Shown here: in pieces, positions 50,591 to 61,800 of the stretch | How positions within the stretch are numbered: the stretch's first letter is position 1 | Layout: the number at the start of each line of letters is the position of its first letter | Assembly: GCA_003342895.1 (NCBI GenBank) | Contig: PTFA01000042.1 | Span: 1,550,001 to 1,614,000, forward strand | Length of the DNA stretch: 64,000 bases | DNA from: Casuarius casuarius | Taxonomy: Eukaryota > Chordata > Aves > Casuariiformes > Casuariidae | Reading direction: 5' to 3' | Position numbers and translations under genes: made by a program | Notes under the pieces: generated by a model | The model's database searches: none | What the model was told of the DNA's origin: nothing | The model's input: only the letters and a program-made list of their open reading frames with translations

Positions 50591-51859
50591 AATGTCCTAA
50601 ATGGGAATCAAGGCATTATATAAACCTTATTTTTAATGTTTTTATAATTTTGTGCAGTTAATGTGTACTACATTTTTAATGTCATAAAAGCATTTTAAGA
50701 AACAGCTACTGCAGTGTAAAGTTATTCTGCAACACTTGTGCTTTATGAAAATTCATAGACAAGGGTATGAAAACCTGTAGCCTATGTGATGTGAATTTTC
50801 TTTTTACTTTGGCTCCTACATACCTTTGAAAAGCTACCTGAATTAGCCTGCTGAAAATTTATTCCTTAGGGGAAGGCTTTTAGGTGGCAGGTAGCTGAGA
50901 AACCAACTCTTTGCACCCTCTGAAGCTCTACTTAGATATTACTTTCCTGCCCGCAAGCTGTTTCTGGCTGATGTGGCTGGCAGTCATCATTTCATCGGGA
51001 CAGCCGAGAGCAATTTCCATCTGTTGTACTGCTTTTAAGAACTAAATAGATGTAAGTGCCTGACTCCTTGGATCGTTACAAAGTAAGTATTTGCAGAGTT
51101 GCACATCCTCCACAGAGTTAGCGGATGAAAATTTTGCTCATGGGAACCCTGTAATTGTGTGCTGCTTCCGGAGTATGAGTCTGTGTAAGCCTCTGTGCGA
51201 TGGTAGAAACCAGTGCGATTGCTCGTATGTAAGTGAGGGTGGTGGAGCTGTGTCCATCTCAGGGAAGGCAGGAATTACCTTGTAGCCTCATTTAATAAAT
51301 AGGAGGTGGTAAGTGGGCCAGAAACAAATGCATTAAGCCCTGAAAAAGAACTGGTATTTCCCGTGGCAAAAGTAATACTTCGAGAACACTTACTATGTGA
51401 ATAAAAGAAAACTGCTCCCCCCTCTTTTCCCTCCCCCCAAAAGTTTACCGTGATTTTGACCGGGGATGCAAAATACTCTGTCAGAATGTTATAAGACAAC
51501 CCTGGGAAGCTCAGAAAGAATGTTTGAACTAGGTAGATNAGGATAACTTCTACCTCTATTTTCTAAAAAGAAGCATTCTTTAATCAAGGGCATCCTAGAA
51601 CTGCTAAAGCCCTAAAAGAAACATTAAATCAAAATGTTTTATTTCTACGTATGTAATGCCAGTCTGGCAAAAGAATTGCAGGTCCATGTATCCTTAACTG
51701 AAGACCTTGGGACTTGAACTGTAAATTATTGAACTGAAGCTGTCTAGAGGTAGTCACTTAGATAAAACTTGCTTAGCATNAGTNGCTAAATTTGCTGAAG
51801 CCTTAGGCCGCACTCCTAGTTCAGTAAGAAAGGGCCCCAGANCTGGNGCAGNCTGGAAA
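50591..51859. other. Short IFNAR2-IL10RB intergenic interval with ambiguous bases
   Basis: No gene seen. Six N bases (51539, 51780, 51784, 51842, 51847, 51852) cluster on the approach to the LTR, as expected where repeat copies are collapsed or poorly resolved in assembly. Confidence 0.6.
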
Positions 51860-52362
51860 GATAAGGGAGTTACAAGCAGTCTGCATTCCTGTGCCCCACA
51901 CTCCGAAAGGGAGGATGTCAAGGCTTTGAAATAAGGCCTGCTTGGGTGCCAGGACCTTGGGAAACAAAGCCTCCTCTTACTGCTGAAACAGTGTTAATTA
52001 AGGGGTCTGGACTATCTCCCCCTTGTCAGGACCTTGGGAGATAACACCTACTGTCCCTGCTGGGGCAGTGTTAATTGCTGGAATTACTATCTCCCCCTCG
52101 TCAGGACCTTGAGAGACAGGGGTGGGACCCGGGGAATGAAGAAATCACTAACCAATCGGTGTAAAAGGGAAAATTGCAAACCTGGCAATTTGTTTGTATA
52201 AATGCTACCTGAAAAGTTGGAGGGGTGTGCTTGATTTGTGGGAAACCACCGAGCACCCAAGCTTATGCAACTCTGAAATAAATAAGCAAATGTCTCTCCT
52301 GAATGTGTAATTATTGGCTTATTGCACACCGGGCAACGAATCCGCTTTTCGGACAACAAGAA
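51860..52362 (+). mobile_element. Endogenous retrovirus LTR just upstream of IL10RB
   Basis: It contains tandem U3 blocks beginning AGGACCTTG at 51951, 52028 and 52103 (periods 77 and 75 bp), a CCAAT box (52152-52156) 45 bp before TATAAAT (52197-52203), and AATAAA (52277-52282). A U5-like stretch follows with TTATTGGCTTATTGCACACCG, ending near GGACAACA. The order is that of a complete LTR on the + strand. No viral genes follow: the IL10RB island starts directly after, so it looks like a solo LTR. The first about 240 bp are the inverted relative of the LTR in IFNAR2 intron 2. The exact ends are uncertain. Confidence 0.75.
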
Positions 52363-52754
52363 GGAGTGGCGTTGGCATCTCCAGTTACAGTCGCGGCAGG
52401 CTGCATCCCAATCTCGGGCCTATAAACCTTGCCTCAAGTAAAATGCCTGGTGCTGGTAGTGGGGCCTTCGCTCCAGAGCAGGCTTGATGCTGCGCTTCGG
52501 CTGCAGTCCGTTTGTGCCCGAGCTGTTTCTCTCCTCGACGCTGGCCTTGGTGCTCCCTCCCAGCCCCGGGACTCCCTTGCGGGCGGCGGCGCCAGGGCAG
52601 AGAGGCGAGGGGGCGACCGGGGCCCGCCGCAGCCGCCCGCCCGGTCACCGGCGGAGGAGGTGGCGGCCGGGCCGCCCCGCCCCGCCGCGGAAGGCGGAAG
52701 GGCTGGGGCGGCCCCGGTGCGCGCCTGCCCGCCCGCCGCGGCAGCGCCCGGGCT

Positions 52755-52781
52755 ATGGCGCGGCGGCGGAGCAGCGGCTGA
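52755..52781 (+). promoter_or_regulatory. IL10RB: Upstream ORF in the IL10RB leader
   Basis: ATG at 52755 opens an 8-codon frame (MARRRSSG) that stops with TGA at 52779-52781, 19 nt before the receptor start. If transcription begins upstream of it, this could reduce or regulate translation of the receptor. Confidence 0.5.
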
Positions 52782-52800
52782 GGGCGGCGCGGGAGCCGCT

Positions 52801-52849
52801 ATGGGCGCCGGCCTGTGGTGCGCCCTCCTCAGCTGCCTCCTGCTGTGCG
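52801..52849 (+). CDS. IL10RB: IL10RB exon 1 (signal peptide)
   Basis: The start codon has G at -3 and G at +4, inside the CpG island. It encodes [16 protein letters not shown] and ends in phase 1 at donor GTGAGT (52850). The length and hydrophobicity suit a signal peptide. Confidence 0.9.
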
Positions 52850-55800
52850 GTGAGTCGGAGGGTGATCCGCTGTGTGCGGGCGGGCGGGCGGGAGAGGCCC
52901 GCGGAGCGGCAGGCACGGTGCAGGGCCGGGCCGCCCGCGCTTCCTTGGCGGGTCGCGTCTCCGCCGGGAGCTGCGGCTTCGGCGCCTGCTCTGGGGCACT
53001 CGGTGTCCTAAAGCCCCGGCGCAAACACGGCTTTCTGTTCGGCAGAGCTCGGGCTGCTCGGTGGAAGTTCACGTACCTACCCTGATAGTCGCTGAGTCTT
53101 AGGCAATTACAAGTCATTCCTAATAAATGATGATACCGTAAAGAGAATGCTTACTGGAAATGATTGGTGTTAGCCAATTCTTCTTCATTGCATAAGCTGA
53201 GAATGAATGATAGATATTGGAGATATAACTTAATTCTTGGATTGCTTCTAGCCCATATTAAATTCTGTAAAAAAGGGAGTGGGGAGTGAGGCAGGAAGGG
53301 AAAGGAGGCTTTGTTTATGTTTTGGATTACTGAGAAGTCACTGGAGGAACGCATACTAAAATGTTTGTTTGGTTTTTCGATTGCTTCCATAGTATTTGGA
53401 ACAGTGCCAAAGCCCCAAAACGCAAGAATTATTTCCATTAACCTTCGTAGCATTTTACAGTGGGATCCGCCTAGGTTTCACGAAGGAAATATAACTTACA
53501 CTGTGCAGTTTAAGAGGTAAGTCTGGGGGAGTTGTACTTTTTTTTAATTTATATATTTATTCGTAAGCTGTCTCAGAAATTCACATTTTACAGCTGCATG
53601 TGTTTGTTTTCCCTCCTTTGCAAGAAGATCAGTAGCTGTCTCTTTTTACCTTTGAAAAGCTTGTCTTCTGAGCTAAATAACAGGGCAGAGGCATATTCTA
53701 CACATTTTACATCTGGAGCTGTTTTGTCCATACTTTCTTGGAGCTGGAAACCACATTTTAATATTGACTGTTACTAACTATGTGTATGTTTTTCTGTCAT
53801 GGAGTTGTAGTCTGCTGTCCAGCAGACTTGGTCCTGCTGAGCAGGTCTACATTACCTAGTCCTTTATCAACACCAGCATTTTGTCCTTTGCCACCAGGGC
53901 AGGCTGCTTGTCTGTGCCCTTAGTAGAAATTTCTGAAGAACTGCAGCCAGGCAGCTTTTCAGTTGAGTGCCTCTAAACTTAGGACACATTTTCTGAGGTC
54001 TCCTTTTGTCAATTTTGGAGGATTGGTTTAACTTTGATTTGCATCCTCCCTCCGAGTCAGTCTTTTCCTGTCAGGAAAAGGGATATGTGCAGATGTGCTG
54101 CAAGTTCTCTCGCCCAGAGTTAGAGTCCCTACCTGCTTCAGTGCTTGAAAAAAACACACATGTTGAGTCAAAGGTCTCACAGTCCTGCAAAAGGTTGAAT
54201 TCTTTGGGAAAAAAGGGACAGGAAGTAAAGTTGAGAAGACAGCCCCCACAGGTAGGTGTCTGCTGAGGAGAAATCTCCAAACTGATTACTGTTGGAGTGG
54301 GTGCAGGCCACTGTAGTTGAAAGGTTTTTCCGACTGCTAGTAGCAATTACCTATTGGCCGCCACATTCCTGGGTAGACATTTGATGCAAAACAAAAAGAG
54401 CATTATCTTGTATCCCATGTTGCCAGTCAGCTCTCGTGCATATAAGGAAAGGCTAGGGATGGTTTTGAAGAAAGTCAGAATTAGACAGCAAGGCCAAGCA
54501 TAGCAGTACTGTCTAATATTTACAGCCTTGTCTAATATCTACTGTCTTGTTGAATCAAGTTTTGTAATCACTATCAAGGGCATTTATTTTCCGAATCATA
54601 GTCACTAACTTCACAAAGTAATATATTTATAGGTAAGTATAAAATGTGTAATGTGCACGTACGTACTACTGCTAATGTTTCATATATATTTGATCTAATC
54701 TTTCACATTCGTAAGTCATAATTGGTTGTGTTAACAAATAGATCTGCTGCTTTTCCAGTTAATTGAGAGGAAAGATATTTCATCATTTATAATTTATGCA
54801 TCAGATACTTTTTTTTCCCCCTTGCTCTTCCATACAGCATCAATTTCCCTAAAGGCACATTTGAAAACTTGAGCACAGACATGGGACTCACAGAGTGCGA
54901 TGTCTCTTCTCTGTCTGCATATGGAGACTATATTTTACGAGTCAGAGCGGAGTCAGAAAATAAACAGTCAGACTGGGTGATCGTCAGATTTAAGCCAATG
55001 GATGACAGTAAGCATTTTTCTAATCTTCCATTAAAATATTGTCTGCTGTTAATGCACCTTTTCAATTCAGCTCCATACAAAAACCTGTAACATGCAGATC
55101 ATTGTAAATTTACTTACATTGAACTATAAAATTTTAGTTGGAATGCTTTTCTTTTCTGATGGTAGAAGTAGCAGTCAGAAAGCGTAGTAGGTTCACTGTT
55201 TTAGCTAGATGATAGTATTGATATCTGAAACCTCTCTGACGAGATTTTAAAAGACGTATATAGATAAGATAATGGATCATTTATATTTTTCAACCAAGGA
55301 GAGTTTTCCTTCAAGGATTCTGATTCCCTGGATATTTAAATGAGTTCAGTTACTTTCTTCTGCATTATTATGTTAGGCAAAAGGCTTTATATTTCTGGGT
55401 TTTTATTAAAAAATACAACAATTTCACAGGGAAAGTTTAAGTTTTAGTCAATAAATAATCTTCAATGCACAATACTACTATTCTCTTAGTGAAGCTTTGC
55501 AGCATTGTGTGAGAAAATTTAGATACTGGCATTGCCTTGTATTAGTGTGCACAACAGAGATGTTAGCCATGTTACTATCATCTGAGCTTGGAATGGGGAA
55601 GTGGTCTTTGCCAATGAACATCCTTTACTTTGTTCATTCTTAATCTGCTCATAGTCTAAAATAATTTGGTTTTGCTTATGTAATTAATGTTATCCAAGGT
55701 TTGTTTCTCCTCACAACATTTAATCGGAAACCACGGAGCAGGCTTCTGTTACACCTTGTCTTTCAGAAGCATTTTGTAGAATTCTTTCTTTCTTTCTCTC

Positions 55801-58800
55801 TCAGCCTTCATTTGCTTGAATTTCATCATTCAGTTCCTTGGATTTCAGAGTGTAACTTTACAGTTTACAGCCTCATTTTACAAAATACTTTTATTGGTTA
55901 TCCCTCTTCCAAAGCAGAGTGTTGAAGTAGTTCAATCTGGCTAGAACAGAAGCACGGAAGCGCAACACTGAAAATGAAGAAAAATATTATCACATTGCTA
56001 GTATAAGGTTAAGCCGAAAGAAAGTGTAATACAAAGTATGGATTTCCAGAACAAGCAAACTTGTAAATCATTAACAGAGTTGTAGTTTGACATACATTTG
56101 AAAGAGAATGTAGCTTTCTGACCCGGCTTGTCTTTGAAAAGGCAGCCAATTCATGAGCTGAGAAAAGCTGGATATAAAACTAACTGGAAAGAAAGACCTG
56201 GTAAACTGGCTGAATCTCTGAAGAGGACCTGGGGATTTTTAACGGTGTCGTAGAGAGCTTATCTGAGCAGGGCATTGTGATAAAAATATCTAGTATTCCT
56301 TTCTTTGTAATTGTTTCTCCAATGTGTTTTGTTTTTTTAAGAAATCCCACACTGTAGTATTGTCGGAACAGCATAAGAAAACCAGAGTAACTGAGACCTT
56401 TACATTATTTTTCACAAGTTGAAAACCATACTCATGAGTGTGACACGCATGTGACATTAGTGTATGATGCAACAAGCAGATTTTTTGTAATTAAAAAGCA
56501 CATATTTCTGGAGCAATGCAAAATTGTCTGTATAGTGAGTTCTTCTTTTCTTAAACACCTTTTAGTGTGGCTCTAGCGAGGCAGAGCTTTATTAGAGGCA
56601 CCTAAGGCAGAGCTGTTCTGTTGGAATAATAGGAGACTTTAATGGAGAGTTCACTGCAGACACAGTTTAGTTGGTGACCCAGCTACTCATGCAATGATTC
56701 AGGTAGTGGCACAAAAGCATAAGAGAGAAAAGCCATTTTCGAAATACAAAAATATAATATTCAGTCCAAGGATCTCAATTGGTAAGACCAGTAAGACATA
56801 CAGAATTAATTCAAATGTTTCAAAATGTTTCAAAAAAGTTTTTCAAAGCAATCACAATGAAAGAAACATTAAAATGTTTCTTCACACTTCACCAGAGGGT
56901 TTCCTCAGAAGAGACTGATGTTGCAACAGTTCAGCTCAGAAGGGGAAGTGAGCAGTAACAACCTATGCAAATGGTCTTACTTCCTCTAGGAGTGACAGCT
57001 AGCGAAGGAGAACTGGGTGAATTTAGTATATGGGAAATGTAGTCTAAAAATATCTGTTATTTAACTGTAAAAATAAATTCCTTTGACCAGTTCTGTAAGA
57101 AAACGGTTTATTTATTTCACCTGTGAGAGGAAATTACTTTCTTAAAGTACATAAAATAGTTCGAAGCGTAAAACATGAAGTGACATAAGTTGCATAAAAA
57201 TTTCAAATTGAGTTCTGTTGTTTCTTTTTTTTTTTTTTCCCCCATCGTTCTCATATATAGCAATCATTGGGCCGCCTGATGTAAAAGTGAAGTCAGAGTC
57301 TGGGTCTTTGCATGTGGATTTCATAGGCCCTATTGTTGAACACGAACCTGACAAGTGGTCTTTAAAGCAATATTATGGCTCGTGGAATTACAGAATACTA
57401 TACTGGAAGAAAGGCAGCAATAAGGAGGTAACTTCTGCTCACTTGGTGTTCTGACTACACTTTCCAGGCATGACTTTGATATATATGCTCTTCTTGGTAA
57501 AATGCTGTACTGACGAGTTTTGAAAGCTAACAATAGTGAAATAAAATGTATATCTCTACAAATTACAATGAAATAAAGTCATTACAACTGGTATGCAGAG
57601 CAGAATGGCAGATGGTCCTGTAGTTAAACAGTAGCATGGATGATTTTGGAAAGAGCAAATTACAAAAATAATTGCTATGTTGTAAGAGTTTACTCTCTCA
57701 GTTTAGTGGTGCATTTATTTTTGCAGGAGTAAACAATGCCGTTTTCCCCACCAAATCTGTGTACTTCATACACCAAAGCAAGGCTAAACTTAGAAGTTGT
57801 GACATCAGTGGTGTCTAAGAATATGGCAAAAAACTGACCTAAATCCAAATCTCATATAATTTAGGTATTTGTGCTACAGCATTTGGAACTTCGGGCTCCA
57901 AATATTACCATGGTTGGTGCCTTATATTATCTGTGGTCACCTTCCTCCAGCTTTTCACCCCTTCATTTTCTATCGGTTGTAATTCACTTCCTTCCTTTTC
58001 CCCTGACAGATGTGTTCCTCAGCTCAACAGACTTCTCCATGTAGAATGCATGCAGAAAGATCATAAATAATATATTAATTATAGGGTCATAAGGTCTATT
58101 ACATGAAAAAAAAAGGAAGCACTTTAGCTGTAGATATCAATCACAGTGTAATTAGTGCTTTGTACATCAGTACAATTTTCATACAACAGGGCTTTAGTGC
58201 ATATTGTTCTGATGTGTATTTGTTATCCTGCAAAAATCCTTGAAATTCAACTCCAGGAGATAAGGGATCCTCATTTCCCGAAAATGGAAAAGGTCAAAAG
58301 GGCCAGACAACAGAACTTCTGCAGGTTGCTTTTTAAAGTGGGTGGTTGCTTAAAATGTTGAAACATCTCTAGCTATAGAGCCTTCTCACCTCTGAGAGTC
58401 TGTTACTACATAATGGGACATGTTGTAGGGACTCCTATAGTGTGCAGCCACCATATAAGTACAGGCACATAACCAATCATGCCTCTAAACAGCAAGTTGC
58501 ATTTGCTTTCAGTCCACCTAATAGCTTCCACAAGCCTTTTTCTTTGTCTAGATCTTCTGTCCTACATGCTCTGCCTCAAATTAAATTATCTTTGTCTGTA
58601 ACAGCACTCTTAGTTGATCTCATTTGGCTGGATAATTGTTTCTGTCTGCAAGCAGATCTCATTAAACATGTCTCTGTCGCGCTCTTTAGCCTAATACTTC
58701 CTTAACGCATCTAGAATCTAGGAAGTCAGTGCTATGAGTGGTCTCACATACTAGCTAAAGGTGAAATGAATATATAGTTAGCAATTGTTTTACATCGATA

Positions 58801-61800
58801 GGGTATTTCATTCTGCCTTTAGAAACCTTATCTATGTTGCAGCTATAACTGCTAAGGTTTGTACCACTGCATGGAATATTAGTTATTTAGCTAGTCAGTT
58901 CACTGGATTCATGATTTTCAAATTTTTTGTGTTTTTCTGTGTTGCTAGGTAATTCGCATAGATACTAAACATAACTCTGAAATATTATCTCAGTTGGAGC
59001 CATGGACAATGTATTGTATTCAAGTACAAGCAGTTATTCCTGAGTGGAACAAAACTGGGGAGCTGAGTCAAGAGCTTTGTGACCGGACAACCCACAATGG
59101 CAAGTAATATCTGGTGCAGCACAATGTTATAAACACCGCAGTGAATTAGGAAACAAGGCATTCAAAAAGAACATCAGTGTAATGTGTAAACCTTTAGGAA
59201 AAGGTTGTGTTTCTTACTCTAGTATTATTTGGTGGTCTGTGCATGTGCATCTTGAAAACAGAGGAGTTTTTAGAAACTGAATGAAAGCTACAAGCAATAA
59301 GGCACCTATCACATGATAGTTTACTTCATGGCAGAAGCCTCTGAATTCTTCATATTCTGAAAACAAGAGTTAAACGGAGCATAGGCTTTTTGCTGATTCC
59401 ATTTTATGGGGCTGAATTTCATTTGCCATAAGCTGTACTCACTACCATATGAATGCCTTTGTACCATATATTTATAACAGAGAAGAACTGGACCCTGTGT
59501 TGCAGCCTGCTTCATTTTGTGGTAATTTTGCCATTGTCTCTCATGGGGCTAGGACATCACCCGTGATGCTTTTTCTCTGTGTGATACACAGCAGTTGTTA
59601 GTTAATAATATAAACAATTGTTTTGTTTAGATGCTTTTCTTTTTATATTTAGGGCAGCTCTGCCAGTAAGTACCAAACACTCTTCAGTCCAGTTTTTCCT
59701 AGGCCTAGTCAAAAGTGTAGCTTTTCATTTTTTCCCCTCTGGACGACTGGAGAAGCACTTCCATTTCCAGCCATACCACCTTAGCCGCTCTCTAGGGAAT
59801 ACAGCAATAGCCACGACCATGGTCAGACCCTGTCATCTTAGCAGGGAGCTTTATGTCCCTATTTAAAAGAAAGGATGAAGCCCTAGCCACTGTCTTTTTC
59901 ACATGCGTAATATGTATTTCACGTAACTTCCACCCTCAGACAACTTGTGTCTCTGCCTCTGAGTTTATACAGGTTATTGTGGAGAGGAAGCCATCTGCGG
60001 GAAGCCTGGGGAAGCTATAGGGCTAAACTTTTCCTTGTATATTTTTACTCGTATACTTTTCCTACACATATATGATCTGCAGGTAGTGCAGTTGAATTGC
60101 CGGTTTGGTGGTGCTGTTTCTTGTTAATTTATGGCTAGGCCAGTGCTTAGCAACTGTAGGCTGGTTTAAAACATTTATACAGTGATGTATTGATACATCT
60201 GTATTCTAATTAGCTATTGGAAAATCCTCATGCTTGACAAGAATTTTTAAAAGGCTCAGTAGTTTAGAAGTTCGCAGACTTTTGTTCTCTGCCATCTTCA
60301 CTTTCTTGCCATTTTTCCACTTTTTTAAAGAGAAAATGGAAGCCTATACTCCTGGTAGTGTTATTTTTTAGTTCCTATGCTCCAGAAACATCAAAGAGCG
60401 TATGTATTAGCTTTTCACATGACACCAGCTTGTGGATGGTTGTGTTGGTCTTTTTTCTTTAATCATATGCCTAATATTGCATGTAGAATCACTAGTATGT
60501 GTTACTGTAAATGCCTAAATATGATGGTTACAAGTTCATTTTCTTGAGAGTCTCCTCAGCCTGCTCAGACTAAAAACTTAAGAGCCAGGACACATGAAGA
60601 GCTAAGGCAGAGGTTGGAGGCCAATCAGCTGTAGAGCAGCTCTGCAGAGAGGGACCTGGGGATCCTGGTAGACAACAAGTTGACCATGAGCCAGCAATGT
60701 GCCCTTGTGGCAAAGGAGGCCAAAAGTAACCTGGGCTGCATTAGGAAGAGCGTTACCAGCAGGTGGAGGGAGATGATCCTTCCCCTCTACTCAGCCCTGG
60801 TGAGGCCATGCCTGGAGTGCTGTGTCCAGTACTGGGCTCCCCAGTACAAGAGAGACATAGAGCCACTGGAGCGAGTCTAGTGAAGGGCCATAAAGATGAT
60901 GAAGGGACCGGGGCGTGTCTTATGTGAGGAAAGGCTGAGAGAGCTGGGACTGTTCAGCCTGGAGAAGAGAAGACTGAGGGGAGATCTTATCAGTGCATAT
61001 AAGTATCTGGTGAGAGCATACAAAGAAGGCAGGGCCAGACTCTTCTCAGCAGTGCCCAGTGGCAGGACAAGAGGCAATGGGCACAGACTGAAACACAGGA
61101 AATTCCACTTCAGCACAAGAAAACACTTCTTTACTGTGAGGGTGGCCAAGCACTGGAACAGGTTGCCCAGAGAGGCTGTGGGGTCTCCCTCCTTGGAGAT
61201 ATTCAAAACCCAACTGGGCGCTGTCCTGGGCAATCTGCTGTAGGTGACCCTGCATGAGCAGAGAAGTTGGACCAGATGATCCCCAGAGGTGCCTTCCAAC
61301 CTCAACTATTCTGTGATTCTGTTATTCTGTTTTTTTGTGTCTGGAAACAAAATGACTTATGTTTGCAGTTAAAATTTTGTAGGCTTAATAAAGTTTTTTT
61401 AACTCCCTAGGAAAAGTGATATTTTGAAAATAGTATGTTCAGAAATTAATAACCACAGTTTTAATATTTTTCTTCTGTTTCTTGCAGGTGTAACCCCTGC
61501 ATGGATAATAATCACTGTTCTTTTTGGATCCATGTTGACTGTTATAATACTTGTTCCTGTTTGCTTCTTTTCCTTTTTGTTTCTGTATCGACTGACCAAA
61601 AATGTTTTCTGCCCTTCGTATTATTTCCCACAACACTTGAAAGAGGTTTGTTTATTTGTATTCCAGCTAACATAGTTAAAATCAGCTTTTCCAATAGAAC
61701 TGCCTGCCTCCCAAAGGCTCTCTGTGCCAAAACTTTTACAGCTTCTTTCATTTCACTTTCTTGCATATGTACCTGATTGTTAGTCATATGTAAAATGCAG

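Larger units (their letters stand above)
52440..53060 (+). promoter_or_regulatory. IL10RB: CpG-island promoter of IL10RB
   Basis: GC- and CpG-dense sequence around exon 1 with GC boxes (CCGCCCCGCC, about 52674-52685) and ETS-type cores (GCGGAAGGCGGAAGG, about 52686-52700). There is no TATA box at the expected place for the native start. Long open frames on both strands here are artefacts of composition. Confidence 0.75.

Noticed and set aside
51860..52440. A full provirus between the LTR and IL10RB
   Set aside because: Less than 100 bp separates the LTR end from the CpG island and no gag, pol or env sequence is seen; only an LTR is supported.
52429..53117. Frames of 218 and 227 codons over the IL10RB CpG island
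   Set aside because: They run through the exon 1 donor into intron 1 and are open on both strands; composition artefact. The real exon is 52801-52849.
60680..61305. Frames of 66, 115 and 142 codons in IL10RB intron 5 as host genes
   Set aside because: They are the CR1 ORF2 remnant and its antisense shadow.
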